Source of the DNA: Burkholderiales bacterium
GTDB taxonomy: Bacteria > Pseudomonadota > Gammaproteobacteria > Burkholderiales > SG8-41
Length of the DNA: 64,000 bases
Direction of reading: 5' to 3'
NCBI GenBank assembly: GCA_020854035.1
Contig: JADZGE010000107.1
Coordinates: 1 to 64,000, forward strand
Shown piece by piece: positions 1 to 8,831 of the stretch (its first letter is position 1; every line of letters begins with the position of its first letter). A model generated the notes under the pieces. It was not told the DNA's origin. It searched no databases and worked only from the letters and a program-made list of their open reading frames with translations. Made by a program: the position numbers and the translations under genes.

Positions 1-122
1 ACGGCCGAGCCCTGCGCGAGCACGATGAGACCGCCGAGAAGAACCATGACGACGAGGATCGGGAGCAGCCAGTACTTCTTGCGCGCCCGCATGTAATGCC
101 ACAACTCTCTCGGCAACGACAT
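1..122 (-). CDS. DUF5989-type small membrane protein (3' end beyond window)
   Basis: The reading frame opens at the ATG complementary to 120-122 and runs off the left edge, so only the first 40 residues are visible. It begins MSLPRELWHYMRARKKYW, a basic N-terminus, followed by one hydrophobic helix (LLPILVVMVLLGGLIVL). This matches the short DUF5989 family (about 50 residues), which occurs in exopolysaccharide loci beside SxtJ-like proteins. The next gene upstream on the same strand is an SxtJ-family gene whose stop lies 8 bases before this start, so the two are almost certainly co-transcribed. No molecular function is known for the family. The frame is too short to stand out by length alone; the call rests on the family-like sequence and the neighbour. 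Confidence 0.75.
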   Translation of the reverse strand, partial: MSLPRELWHYMRARKKYWLLPILVVMVLLGGLIVLAQGSA

Positions 123-130
123 GGCGCCTC

Positions 131-550
131 CTAGAACTGGTTCCTCAGGCTCTCCGGCTTCGGGCCCGGCGGATCGCGGTTGATCCAGTAACTTGCGTCG
201 CCCGGCTTGCGGCGCAAGCGCAGGGTATCCTTGCCAGTGAGTCGCATGATCCACGCCAGCGGCGTTACCACCATGAAGAACATGAACCCCAGCACCAGGG
301 GACTCATGGCGCGGTGCAGCAGGAGGCCGAAGCGCAGCCACAGCCGATTGAGCGGCGCGAGGACGGAAGGCGCCGCCAGCGTCGCCACCATGAAGACGCC
401 GGCCGCGACCAGCGACCACCAGCGGATCCCGGAACCGAAGAGCGCTGGCCAAACGGCAGCGATCGTGAACACGGCCGTAAACACCCAGCCGAAGCCGCGC
501 TCGCTCGATATCTTGACCTCTTGCTCTCTGGAGAAATCCTCGTGAGCCAT
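131..550 (-). CDS. SxtJ-family membrane protein
   Basis: 139 residues, read from the ATG complementary to 548-550 (MAHEDFSREQEVKISSERGF). An in-frame upstream ATG at 628 would add 26 residues of no family resemblance, so I prefer the internal start. A polar N-terminus (about 20 residues) precedes three or four hydrophobic segments (about 23-40, 45-62, 78-97) and a charged tail rich in Pro and Arg. Size and layout match the SxtJ family, which was named from saxitoxin clusters but is widespread in EPS loci, usually next to DUF5989 as here. Biochemical function is unknown. It lies upstream of the DUF5989 gene in the same operon. The 261 bases between it and the asparagine-synthase gene show nothing I can identify. 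Confidence 0.8.
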   Translation of the reverse strand: MAHEDFSREQEVKISSERGFGWVFTAVFTIAAVWPALFGSGIRWWSLVAAGVFMVATLAAPSVLAPLNRLWLRFGLLLHRAMSPLVLGFMFFMVVTPLAWIMRLTGKDTLRLRRKPGDASYWINRDPPGPKPESLRNQF

Positions 551-811
551 GGCGCTCTGCCTGGGAGCCCTGGGTAACGGCGCGGCCCGACTGAGGCGCG
601 GCCAGGAAAACGAAAAAGCAATAACCATTCCATCTTCGAAGGGGTACGAAGGGAATGGATTTTCTTGCAGCTTATGGGGACACCATGGAACGCGTCAAGC
701 GGGCGAATACCGCGTGCGTTCCCGGCGCACCATCCCCGGAAGACGCACCGAGATTCCGGCATCGCTCGGGCAAAGCGGGCCGGCAACGACGGTGACGACC
801 GGACGGTGCTT

Positions 812-2650
812 TCATCCCGTGCGGCGGCACTCGAACCACTGCTCCAGCATCATCAGCACCCACACCATGGTACCGTAATAGCCGGCGTGCGTTCTCACGT
901 GCACGGAAGTGAGCTCGTCGAGGAACGCGGGGCGCACGATGCCGCGCCCGCGCAGGGCGTCGAGTTTCTCCAGCACGAACCGCCTGAGGGGATCGTGCGC
1001 CTCGAGCCACGGGCCGAACGGCAGCCCGAAACCGTGCTTCGTCTTCGCGATGATCTCCTCGGGCAGGAAACCGCGCAGCGCTTTCTTGAAAAACCAGCGC
1101 AGTCTCGTGCCGCGGAGCTTCAGGCGCGGCTCGAGCCGTGCCGAGAACGCCACCACCGCGTCGTCGAGCAGGGGATAGCGCGCTTCGACTCCGGCGAGTT
1201 CGCAGGAGCGCGACACCTTCGGCAGGTCGTTGTCGGCGAGCGTGTAGCGCAGGTCGAGGGCCAGCATGCGGTTCACGAGCGCCCGCGCCCGCGCTTCGGC
1301 GTACGCCTCGGCCATGCGCGCGGCCGGCGCGTCGCGATCGACTCCCGACAGGAATTCCGCGGTGAAGACGGTCCCGGGTCCCAGCCGCTCGAGCAGGTTG
1401 TAATGGTCGTAGCGCTCCGGCATCGGGAGCGATGCATTGCGCAGGTAGCGCTGCGCCTTGCCGAGCACGCCGGCCTCGGGCGGCAGGAACGCGAGCGGCT
1501 CGATCAGCGCCTTGCGCACGAACGCGGGGAGGTCGCTGTAGAGCGAGTAGAGGTGCTGCTTCGCGTAGCGCTCGTTGCCGCCGAAAAGCTCGTCGCCGCC
1601 GTCTCCACCGAGGAGAGTCGTCACGCCGTCCTCGCGCGCGAGGCGCGCGCAGTAGTAGGCGGGCACGGCCGAGGCGTTGCCGAAAGGCTGGTCGTGGATC
1701 GCGGCGACGCGCGGGATCGCCGCGACGACATCGTCCGGCGTGACATAGTACTCGTGGTGGCGCGTGCCGAAATGCCGCGCGGCCAAGCGCGCGTAGAACA
1801 TCTCGTCGTAGCCCCGCGCCTCGAAGCCGATCGAGTAGGTCCGCGCCGGCTCCCCGGTCACCTCGGTAAGGACGCCGGCGACGGTCGAGCTGTCGGTGCC
1901 GCCGGAGAGAAACGCGCCCACGCCGCCGCCCGCGGCCGCCGCGCGCACCGCGTCGCGCACGCGCGCGAGGAACGCCTCCCTGAGCTCCGCGAAGGGGCGC
2001 CGCTCGTCCTCGACGTAACGCATCTCCCAGTACGGGCGCGTCGTGGCGCCCGCCGCGCGCCACTCGAGGCAGGTGCCAGGCAGCAGGCGCGTGCGCCCGG
2101 CGTGGATCGTGCGCGGACCGGGAATCATGTGGAAGTGCACGTAGTCGTAGACGGCCTGCCGGTCGATACCGGTCGCGATGCCGGGGAACGCGCCGATCGC
2201 ATCGAGCTTGGAGCCGAACACGAGCTTGCCGCCGCCATCAGCGTGGGAGACCGGATGCACGCCCATGCGGTCGGTGGCGACGAGCGCCGTTCCGCGCGCG
2301 CCGTCCAGTATCGCGGCGGCGAACGGGCCGGCGATGAGCGGCAGCACGTCCGCGCCGCGGCGCGCGTAACCCTCGGCGAAGGCGCGGGCGAGGCCGTGAT
2401 GCCGCGCGAGCGCCGCCAGCTCCGCGTCGCTGAAGCGCGGGCGTCCCCACAGCGCCGCGAGGCAGTGCTCGCCGGCGTGGAGGTGTGCCGTTCCCGCGGG
2501 CGCGGCGACGGCGATCGCGCCGTAACGGGCCGCGACCGTGACCGGGACCGTGCCGTCGAAGCGAGCGAGCGCGCGGGCCATCGCGTCGATGGCGCCGGGC
2601 GCCGCATCGCCCGGGCACGCGGGATCGAACCAGCCACAGATGCCGCTCAT
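812..2650 (-). CDS. Asparagine synthase-like amidotransferase (glutaminase Cys2 replaced by Ser)
   Basis: 612 residues with the two-domain layout of glutamine-hydrolysing asparagine synthases: an N-terminal class II glutaminase-like domain (about 1-200) and a C-terminal ATP-pyrophosphatase domain (about 220-600). The PP-loop SGGTDSS (near 248) is intact, as is the TDRMGVHPV stretch of the glutaminase domain. The N-terminus reads MSGICGWFDP. Glutamine-dependent members have Cys directly after the initiator Met, whereas here position 2 is Ser and the first Cys is residue 5. The protein may therefore not hydrolyse glutamine in the usual way and could use ammonia or adenylate a different carboxylate, as in the lasso cyclase and beta-lactam synthetase relatives. 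Such homologues are common in EPS loci and are thought to modify sugar carboxylates. The domain call is firm; the substrate is unknown. Confidence 0.85.
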   Translation of the reverse strand: MSGICGWFDPACPGDAAPGAIDAMARALARFDGTVPVTVAARYGAIAVAAPAGTAHLHAGEHCLAALWGRPRFSDAELAALARHHGLARAFAEGYARRGADVLPLIAGPFAAAILDGARGTALVATDRMGVHPVSHADGGGKLVFGSKLDAIGAFPGIATGIDRQAVYDYVHFHMIPGPRTIHAGRTRLLPGTCLEWRAAGATTRPYWEMRYVEDERRPFAELREAFLARVRDAVRAAAAGGGVGAFLSGGTDSSTVAGVLTEVTGEPARTYSIGFEARGYDEMFYARLAARHFGTRHHEYYVTPDDVVAAIPRVAAIHDQPFGNASAVPAYYCARLAREDGVTTLLGGDGGDELFGGNERYAKQHLYSLYSDLPAFVRKALIEPLAFLPPEAGVLGKAQRYLRNASLPMPERYDHYNLLERLGPGTVFTAEFLSGVDRDAPAARMAEAYAEARARALVNRMLALDLRYTLADNDLPKVSRSCELAGVEARYPLLDDAVVAFSARLEPRLKLRGTRLRWFFKKALRGFLPEEIIAKTKHGFGLPFGPWLEAHDPLRRFVLEKLDALRGRGIVRPAFLDELTSVHVRTHAGYYGTMVWVLMMLEQWFECRRTG

Positions 2651-2841
2651 GGGTGCGTCTTTCCCGGTGTGGCCGTGGACCGTATCGCGCCGGCCGCCGC
2701 TGCGGGCCGGCGGGCGAGCGCGGCGATGCCGGCGCCGCCGCGCGGCGCGCCTTGAGGCGCCAGCGCCTGTCGTGGATAATGCGGCACTTTGCCGGTTACC
2801 CGGCGCGCGAGCGCGCGCGGCGGCAGGTTTCGGGCACGCAT

Positions 2842-3849
2842 ATGGCAGCGATACTGGTTACCGGGGGCGCCGGCTACATCGGCTCGCACATGGTGCGGGC
2901 GCTCCTCGACGCGGGCCACCGTGTCGTGACGCTCGACGATCTTAGCGAGGGTTATCGCGACGCGGTGCAGGGCGGGGAGTTCGTGGAGGGCGACATCGCC
3001 GACCGGGAACTCGTCACGCGCTTGCTGAAGGAGCGCGGGATCGCCGCGGTGATGAACTTCGCATCGTTCATCCAGGTCGGTGAATCCACCGCGAATCCGT
3101 CGAAATACTACGGGAACAATCTCGTCAAGGCCCTGCGGCTGATCGACGCGATGCGCGAGGCCGGCGTGGACAAGTTCATCTTCTCCTCGACCGCCGCGGT
3201 GTACGGCGAGCCCGTCGAGGTTCCGATCCCGGAGTCGCACCCGCTCGCGCCGGTGAACCCGTACGGGCGCACCAAGCTGATGGTCGAAGCGATCCTCGCC
3301 GATTACGGCCGGGCCTACGGACTGAAGTCCGTTAGCCTGCGCTATTTCAACGCGGCCGGCGCCGATCCGTCGGGTGCGCTCGGCGAGCGGCACGAGCCCG
3401 AGTCCCACCTGATACCGCTCGTGCTGCGCGCCGCCGCGGGCAGCGGGCCGGCGCTGAAACTCTTCGGCGAGGACTACGATACGCCGGACGGGACCTGCGT
3501 TCGCGATTACGTTCACGTCACGGACCTCTGCGGCGCGCATCTCCTCGCGCTCGAGTCGCTGCTCGGGGGCGGCGGGAGCGCCGCCTACAATCTCGGCAAC
3601 GGCACGGGCTTCTCGGTGAAGGAGGTCATCGCCACGGCCGAGCGCGTCACCGGCCGGCGCATCCCGGTCGACGCGGCGCCCCGCCGTCCGGGAGACGCGG
3701 CACGGCTCGTCGCCGACGCGACGCTCGCCCGGCAGCGGCTCGGCTGGAGGCCGCGCTACCAGAGTCTCGAGACGATCGTGGCGCACGCCTGGGCTTTCGA
3801 GCGCAGGCGCGCCGCGCTGCCGGCGCGCTCGGGTGATCGCGGTTCCTGA
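2842..3849 (+). CDS. galE: UDP-glucose 4-epimerase
   Basis: 335 residues from the ATG at 2842. This start places the Rossmann motif TGGAGYIGSH immediately after it, as in the family; the longer open frame upstream has no such support. This extended short-chain dehydrogenase interconverts UDP-glucose and UDP-galactose with bound NAD, supplying UDP-Gal for polysaccharide. Visible catalytic features are the SSTAAVYG segment and the Tyr-x-x-x-Lys pair in NPYGRTK. The C-terminal substrate domain has RDYVHVTDLC and ends LGWRPRY, typical of GalE. It is divergent from the asparagine-synthase gene (191-base gap) and convergent with the decarboxylase gene, only 8 bases separating their ends. Length and motifs are normal. 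Confidence 0.95.
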   Translation: MAAILVTGGAGYIGSHMVRALLDAGHRVVTLDDLSEGYRDAVQGGEFVEGDIADRELVTRLLKERGIAAVMNFASFIQVGESTANPSKYYGNNLVKALRLIDAMREAGVDKFIFSSTAAVYGEPVEVPIPESHPLAPVNPYGRTKLMVEAILADYGRAYGLKSVSLRYFNAAGADPSGALGERHEPESHLIPLVLRAAAGSGPALKLFGEDYDTPDGTCVRDYVHVTDLCGAHLLALESLLGGGGSAAYNLGNGTGFSVKEVIATAERVTGRRIPVDAAPRRPGDAARLVADATLARQRLGWRPRYQSLETIVAHAWAFERRRAALPARSGDRGS

Positions 3850-3857
3850 TCGCCGCA

Positions 3858-5093
3858 TCAGAGGAGTACCTCCGCCGGCGCCGGGTGGCTCAGAAATGCC
3901 GTCGGGCTCGCGGTGAGCCCGTAGGCGCCCGACTGGAACACGGCGATGAGATCGCCCTCGCCCGCGTGCGCAAGCTCCATGTTGTCGGCGAGGAGATCGA
4001 GCGGCGTGCAGAGCGGCCCGACGACGGAGACGACCTCGCGCGCGGCGCCCCGCACGCGGTTGCCGACCACCACCGGGTAGTTCTTGCGGATCACCTGGCC
4101 GAAATTGCCGGAGGCGGCGAGGTGGTGGTTGAGGCCGCCGTCGGTCACGAGGAAAACCCGTCCGCGAGAGACCTTGCGGTCGATCACGCGGCAGACGTAG
4201 ACGCCCGCCTCGCCCACGAGGTAGCGCCCTAGCTCGATCACCACTTTCGCGAGCGGCAGCCTGTCCCGGACCGGCGCGACGAGCCGGGCGAGGTTTGCGC
4301 CCACGGTCGCGACGTCGAGCCGCTTCTCGCCGGGGAAATACGGGATGCCGAAACCGCCCCCGATGTTGATGAGCCGCACCGGCGCGGGCGCGTCCACCGC
4401 GAGCCGCAGCGCGAGCTCGATCGTCTTCTCCTGCGCCTCCATGATCGACCCGGCATCGAGGTTCTGCGAGCCGCTGAAGATGTGGAAGCCCTGGAAGTCG
4501 AGGGGAAGCGCGCCGATCAGCGACAGCAGCTCCGGCACGCGCTCCGCGTCCACGCCGAACTGCTTCGGCCCGCCGCCCATCTTCATGCCGGAGCTCTTCA
4601 GCTCGAAGTCCGGGTTCACGCGCACGGCTACGCGCGGGCGCGTTCCGGCGGCGGTCGCGAGCGCCGCGAGGCGCTCCATTTCGCGCGCGGACTCGAGGTT
4701 GACGACGATCCCGGCGGCGAGGGCCGCGGCGAGCTCCGCGCCGGTCTTGCCGGGGCCGGCGAAGCTCACCCCGGCCGGGTTCGCGCCCGCGGCGAGCGCG
4801 ATCTCGAGCTCGCGCGCCGAAGCGACGTCGAGTCCGTCGACGAGGCGCGCGAGGTGGCGCACGACCTCCGGCATCGGGTTCGCCTTCATCGCGTAGTGCA
4901 GCTCGATCCCCGGCGGCAGCGCGGCGCGCAGTTCGCGCACGCGCCCGGCCATCACCGCGGCGTCGTAGGCGTAAAACGGCGTGCGCCCGATGCGGCGGGC
5001 AAGCTCGGTCACGACGACGCCGCCGATCGTGAGGCAGTCGTCCACGACGGGAAACAGCGTCATGGGGGCGTGGCCTGGTTTTGCGCTGTTCAT
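3858..5093 (-). CDS. PLP-dependent decarboxylase, exosortase A system-associated type
   Basis: 411 residues from the ATG complementary to 5091-5093; MTLFPVVDD, ten codons further in, is an alternative start. It is a fold-III PLP enzyme of the ornithine/diaminopimelate/arginine decarboxylase group 2 family. The PLP lysine sits in YAMKANP (Lys70), the phosphate-binding loop is NIGGGFGIPYFPGE, and the C-terminal domain has the conserved Cys region GPLCTPLD. The beta-barrel and sheet domains are both complete. Decarboxylases of this subgroup are found almost only in XrtA/PEP-CTERM loci beside the AMP-forming ligase, ACP and two hydrolases, all present here. The substrate is not known; an amino acid that is then activated or loaded is a reasonable guess. 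The ligase gene lies upstream in the same direction, with a 200-base spacer that contains a repeat pair. Confidence 0.9.
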   Translation of the reverse strand: MNSAKPGHAPMTLFPVVDDCLTIGGVVVTELARRIGRTPFYAYDAAVMAGRVRELRAALPPGIELHYAMKANPMPEVVRHLARLVDGLDVASARELEIALAAGANPAGVSFAGPGKTGAELAAALAAGIVVNLESAREMERLAALATAAGTRPRVAVRVNPDFELKSSGMKMGGGPKQFGVDAERVPELLSLIGALPLDFQGFHIFSGSQNLDAGSIMEAQEKTIELALRLAVDAPAPVRLINIGGGFGIPYFPGEKRLDVATVGANLARLVAPVRDRLPLAKVVIELGRYLVGEAGVYVCRVIDRKVSRGRVFLVTDGGLNHHLAASGNFGQVIRKNYPVVVGNRVRGAAREVVSVVGPLCTPLDLLADNMELAHAGEGDLIAVFQSGAYGLTASPTAFLSHPAPAEVLL

Positions 5094-5110
5094 GGCATTC
5101 AGCAGAGATG

Positions 5111-5140
5111 GCCGCCGATGGACGCCGACGCACGCCGATA
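5111..5140 (+). repeat. Short-period (10 bp) repeat, left arm of an inverted pair
   Basis: Three imperfect 10-base units of the type CGCCGATGGA lie in the spacer between the decarboxylase and ligase genes. The same 30-base sequence, reverse-complemented, occurs at 5296-5325. By eye 27 of 30 positions agree. The 155 bases between the arms are non-coding on the strand of the flanking genes. Confidence 0.7.
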
Positions 5141-5294
5141 ACGGCAGCCATGACTTGCGACAGCGGGATCGGTCCTCATGACCGGTTTTCCTGATCGCTG
5201 GTTTCCGCGACTCCAGCCCGACAGGCACGCACGGGCCGATACCCGGAAACCCGTCGACCTCCCCGGGCTCCGCTGCGCGCCCCTCGATGCGCTC

Positions 5295-6899
5295 CTATCG
5301 GCGTTCATCGGCGTTCATCGGCGGCTCGAACAGCCCCTGAAACTCCTGCGCGAGGTGCTTCCGGTCGATCTTGCCGTTGGGGTTGCGCGGGAGACTGCCT
5401 TCGCGCGCGATCACGCGCGCGGGAACCATGAACGCCGGCAGGCGGACCCGGCACTGCGCGAGCAGAGCCTCGACATCGAGGTCCGAGCCCGGGCGCGGGG
5501 TCGCGACGACGACGATGGCCTGTCCCAGCACGGGGTGCGGGATGCCGAGCGCCGCGGCTTCCCCGGCGAGCTTCGTCTCGTAGATCACCTCCTCGACCTC
5601 GGTCGGGCTCACCCGGTAGCCCGAGGTCTTGATCATCTCGTCGCGGCGACTGATGAAGTAGAGGTAACCCTCCTCGTCCCGCTTCACGGTGTCGCCCGAC
5701 CACACCGCGATCTCCGGCATCGTCAGGCCCTCGGGCTGGCCGGGCGCGGGCCTGAAGCGCTCCGCGGTTTTCTCCGGGTCGTTCCAGTAGCCGAGCGAGA
5801 CGAGCGCGCCGCGATGCACCAGTTCTCCCGGCTCGCCGGGGTCGCAGGGCGTGCCGTCCTCGCGCACCACCATCACCTCCGCGTTCGGGATCGCCTTGCC
5901 GATGGAATCGGGCCGCCGGTCGAGTTCCGCGGGGGGAAGGTAGGTCGACCGGAACGACTCGGTGAGCCCGTACATGAGGTAGACGAGCGTGCGCGGCAGC
6001 GCCGCCCGCAGGAGATCGAGCGTCGCTCTCGGCATCCGGCCGCCGGTGTTGGCGATGTAGCGCAGGCTCGCCTGCGCCTTCTCCGGCCACTTGAGCTGCG
6101 CGAGCTGGATCCACAGCGGGGGCACCGCGGTGAGACCCGTGACCCGGTAGCGGTCGACGGCGACGACGACATCGCGCGGCAGCAGGTAATTGATGAGCAC
6201 GACGCTCGCCCCGGCGTGAAACGCGGTCGTCAACTGGCTGAAGCCGGCGTCGAAGGAGAGCGGCAGCGCGGAGAGCACGCGGTCTTCCGGGCGGTTCTCC
6301 AGGTAGCGCGCGACGCTCGCCGCGCCGGCGACCATGTTGCGATGGGAGAGCACGACGCCCTTCGGCTTGCCGGTGCTGCCCGAGGTGTAGAGGATCGCCG
6401 TCATGTCGGTGTCGATGACCCGATGCGGGCGCGGCTCGCCCGCGCCGGCGAGCGAGGTTTCCCACGCGGCGACGGTGAACGCGGCCGCCGGGCGCTCGCC
6501 GGCTGCGTCGACGGTCAGAACCGCGCGCAGATCGGGACAGGCGCCGAGTGCTTCGGCGAGGAGTTCCAGCCGCTCCGCCGAGGTGACCAGGATGCGCACG
6601 TTGCAGTCGGCGAGGATGTAGGCGACCTGCTCGGGTTTGAGCAGCGGATTCACCGGCACGAACGCGCCGCCTGCGCGCGCCGCGCCGAACGCGGCGACGA
6701 CGGTCTCCAGGCGTTTCTCGAGGTAGATCGCGACGCGCTCGCCGCGCCCGAGCCCGAGCGCGAGGAAGGCGCCCGCCGCCGCCGCGGTGCGCTGCGCCAG
6801 CGCCTCGTAGTCGAGGCTCGCGTCCTGGCAGGCGAGCGCGCGCGAGCCGGGCCACCTGCCGGCGGATTCCAGGATCAATTCGTGCAGCAGTTGTGGCAT
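5295..6899 (-). CDS. AMP-forming acyl-CoA ligase, exosortase A system-associated
   Basis: 534 residues of the ANL adenylate-forming superfamily. Visible core motifs are YTSGSTGKPKG (near 168-178, ATP loop), the LMYGLTES segment, WSGDTVKRDEEG and the C-terminal PRNPNGKIDR with the adenylation lysine. The protein would activate a carboxylate as its adenylate and pass it to CoA or to a carrier protein. Ligases of this subgroup accompany XrtA loci and are usually encoded beside the fold-III decarboxylase, as here. The standalone ACP at 10567 is a plausible acceptor. The final codons lie inside a short-period repeat, so the C-terminus (MNADERR) is probably not conserved. Family assignment is firm and the substrate is unknown. 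Confidence 0.92.
   Translation of the reverse strand: MPQLLHELILESAGRWPGSRALACQDASLDYEALAQRTAAAAGAFLALGLGRGERVAIYLEKRLETVVAAFGAARAGGAFVPVNPLLKPEQVAYILADCNVRILVTSAERLELLAEALGACPDLRAVLTVDAAGERPAAAFTVAAWETSLAGAGEPRPHRVIDTDMTAILYTSGSTGKPKGVVLSHRNMVAGAASVARYLENRPEDRVLSALPLSFDAGFSQLTTAFHAGASVVLINYLLPRDVVVAVDRYRVTGLTAVPPLWIQLAQLKWPEKAQASLRYIANTGGRMPRATLDLLRAALPRTLVYLMYGLTESFRSTYLPPAELDRRPDSIGKAIPNAEVMVVREDGTPCDPGEPGELVHRGALVSLGYWNDPEKTAERFRPAPGQPEGLTMPEIAVWSGDTVKRDEEGYLYFISRRDEMIKTSGYRVSPTEVEEVIYETKLAGEAAALGIPHPVLGQAIVVVATPRPGSDLDVEALLAQCRVRLPAFMVPARVIAREGSLPRNPNGKIDRKHLAQEFQGLFEPPMNADERR
5296..5325 (-). repeat. Short-period (10 bp) repeat, right arm of the inverted pair
   Basis: This is the reverse complement of the 5111-5140 arm with three mismatches. 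On the plus strand it reads as units of ATCGGCGTTC. It overlaps the 3' end of the acyl-CoA ligase gene, so the repeat itself encodes the last residues of that protein (MNADERR) and most of its stop codon. This suggests that the repeat was acquired and the reading frame closed within it. Confidence 0.7.
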
Positions 6900-7005
6900 T
6901 GCCGGATGTCCGTTTCGGGCCGCCCGCGCGCTACACGCGCTCGCATGGCGTGGCGCGCGTGGAAAAGGAATGATTGTACATGGCTCGTCCGCCGCCGCGT
7001 TTCGC

Positions 7006-7746
7006 TCACGGCGCCGGCGGTTCGAATCGATAGTCCGGGAACGATTCCGGTCGCCGCGAGAAATGCCAGCGCGGGGCGACGCTCGAGCGCGCGAGCTGCC
7101 ACGACCCGATCACGAGGAAAAGGGCGGCGCCCACGCGCCGCGCGCCCATGCGGTAGTGGGACAGGAGCGAAGCGGTATTGAACGCGGAGATCCGGCTGAG
7201 CGAACTCACCACTCCGCGCGCCGCGAGATAGCGATTCGCCGCGTCCCAGAGCTTGAGGAACGCGATGCCGTTGCGGTGCGACTCGACGAGGTAGATGTCG
7301 AAATCCCAGGCGCGGCTTCCCTCGGGCAGGGGCACGTAGCGGCAGCGCACTTCGTCCTCCCGGTACGGACCGGTAACGAACCAGATGAATCCCACGAACG
7401 CGTCGCGCTCCAGCGCGGCGAGGCACACGGCCCCCTGCCGGAAGCGCTCCTCGATCACCCGCCGCGGCCGCGGGAACGCCCGCACCAGCGGGTCGTCACC
7501 TGGAATTTCCCGCACTTCGAGCGTGGTGCCGCGCCGGGCCGGCAGCAGCGGCCGGTCGGATACGGGCTGGGCGACGAAGTAGTACTTGTAGAGCGCCCAC
7601 CTGCCCGAGGACAGCCGCCGGAGCAGGGCGCTCGCCGCGAAGAGGCAGCCGTCCTTCCACCCCATGGGCCGGGCGGCGGCAAGAAAACTCCGGGCGCGCG
7701 CCCACGGGCCCGGCCCGCGGTCCGTCGAGTTCTCTCCCGCCGTCAT
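7006..7746 (-). CDS. GNAT-like acyltransferase (uncharacterised)
   Basis: 246 residues if started at the ATG complementary to 7744-7746; seven more residues are possible from 7767. The N-terminal part (about 1-70) is basic. The rest resembles a GNAT N-acetyltransferase: strands around AAALERDAFVGFIWFV and a segment near FDIYLVESHRNGIAFLKLW, where GNAT proteins place their acyl-CoA-binding loop. The classical Q/RxxGxG/A motif is not clear, so the family call is tentative. Proteins of this sort in EPS loci are generally assumed to acylate a sugar or lipid-linked precursor. It is divergent from kdsD, 68 bases apart, and follows the ligase gene's 5' end, so it may be transcribed with the ligase and decarboxylase. 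Confidence 0.6.
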   Translation of the reverse strand: MTAGENSTDRGPGPWARARSFLAAARPMGWKDGCLFAASALLRRLSSGRWALYKYYFVAQPVSDRPLLPARRGTTLEVREIPGDDPLVRAFPRPRRVIEERFRQGAVCLAALERDAFVGFIWFVTGPYREDEVRCRYVPLPEGSRAWDFDIYLVESHRNGIAFLKLWDAANRYLAARGVVSSLSRISAFNTASLLSHYRMGARRVGAALFLVIGSWQLARSSVAPRWHFSRRPESFPDYRFEPPAP

Positions 7747-7814
7747 CGCGGGCGATCCGGGACGCATCGATGCATCTTCTGTGCGATGATACGCGGCGCC
7801 GCCGCTGAATAGCC

Positions 7815-8816
7815 ATGTCGCGATCCGATCGAACGCCGCCGCCCGCGGCGAGGGAGGCGCTCCTCGCGCTGGGACGCAACGTCCTCGCGACGGAGGCGGC
7901 CGCGGTGCAGGCGCTCGCCGATCGTCTCGATCGGCGCTTCGTCGACGCCGTGGATGTCGTGCGGGCCTGCTCCGGGCGCATCGTCGTCACGGGTATCGGC
8001 AAGTCCGGCCACGTGGCGCGCAAGGTCGCGGCGACCCTCGCGAGCACCGGCACGCCGGCATTCTTCGTGCACGCGGCCGAAGCGAGCCACGGCGATCTCG
8101 GCATGATCGCGGATCACGATGTGGTCATCGCGGTGTCGAACTCGGGGGAAACGCCCGAGCTTCTCGCCATACTCCCGCTCCTCAAGCGGCGGGGGGCGAA
8201 GCTGATCGCGCTGACCGGCAACGCTGCCTCGACGCTCGCGCGCGAGGCGGATGTCGTTCTCGACGCCGCCGTGGAGAAGGAGGCGTGTCCGCTGGGACTC
8301 GCGCCCACTTCCAGCACCACGGCCGCGATGGCGTTCGGCGATGCGCTCGCGCTCGCTCTGCTGGAGGCGCGCGGATTCGATGCCGACGATTTCGCGCGCG
8401 CGCACCCGGGCGGCGCGCTCGGCCGGCGCCTGCTCGTGCGCGTGACCGACGTCATGCACGCGGGCGAGGCGCTGCCGCGCGTCGGCGCCGGCGCGACGCT
8501 CACCGAGGCCGTGCTCGAGATGAGCGGCAAGCGGCTCGGCATGACCGCGGTCGTCAACGCGGACGGCACGCTCGCCGGGGTGCTGACCGACGGGGACCTG
8601 CGCCGGGCGATCGGCAGGGGCACCGATCTCGGCGCCGCCCGCGTGGCCGATGTCATGACGCGCACGCCTCATACCATAGGCGACGACCGCCTCGCGGCCG
8701 AAGCCGTGCAATACATGCAGAAATTCTCGATTAACGGCCTGCTCGTCGTGAATCGTGAGGCGCGAGTCGTGGGTGCGTTCAACATGCATGACCTGCTGCG
8801 GGCAGGCGTCGTATAA
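7815..8816 (+). CDS. kdsD: Arabinose-5-phosphate isomerase (KdsD/KpsF family)
   Basis: 333 residues. An N-terminal SIS (sugar isomerase) domain (about 40-180) contains VVTGIGKSGHVARKVAATLA and SNSGETPE, and is followed by two CBS domains (about 210-270 and 275-333), the standard order for this family. It converts ribulose-5-phosphate to arabinose-5-phosphate, the first committed step to CMP-Kdo. The copy here lies among EPS genes, so it could serve capsule-type Kdo as well as LPS. The ATG at 7815 is in the normal place for the family. Length is normal and all expected parts are present. No other Kdo genes are in the window. Confidence 0.93.
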   Translation: MSRSDRTPPPAAREALLALGRNVLATEAAAVQALADRLDRRFVDAVDVVRACSGRIVVTGIGKSGHVARKVAATLASTGTPAFFVHAAEASHGDLGMIADHDVVIAVSNSGETPELLAILPLLKRRGAKLIALTGNAASTLAREADVVLDAAVEKEACPLGLAPTSSTTAAMAFGDALALALLEARGFDADDFARAHPGGALGRRLLVRVTDVMHAGEALPRVGAGATLTEAVLEMSGKRLGMTAVVNADGTLAGVLTDGDLRRAIGRGTDLGAARVADVMTRTPHTIGDDRLAAEAVQYMQKFSINGLLVVNREARVVGAFNMHDLLRAGVV

Positions 8817-8831
8817 CGGCGACGCAGGGTA

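Noticed and set aside
665..2755. A 696-residue plus-strand frame over the asparagine-synthase gene
   Set aside because: Low-complexity Arg/Ala/Glu composition and no domains; a shadow of the minus-strand gene.
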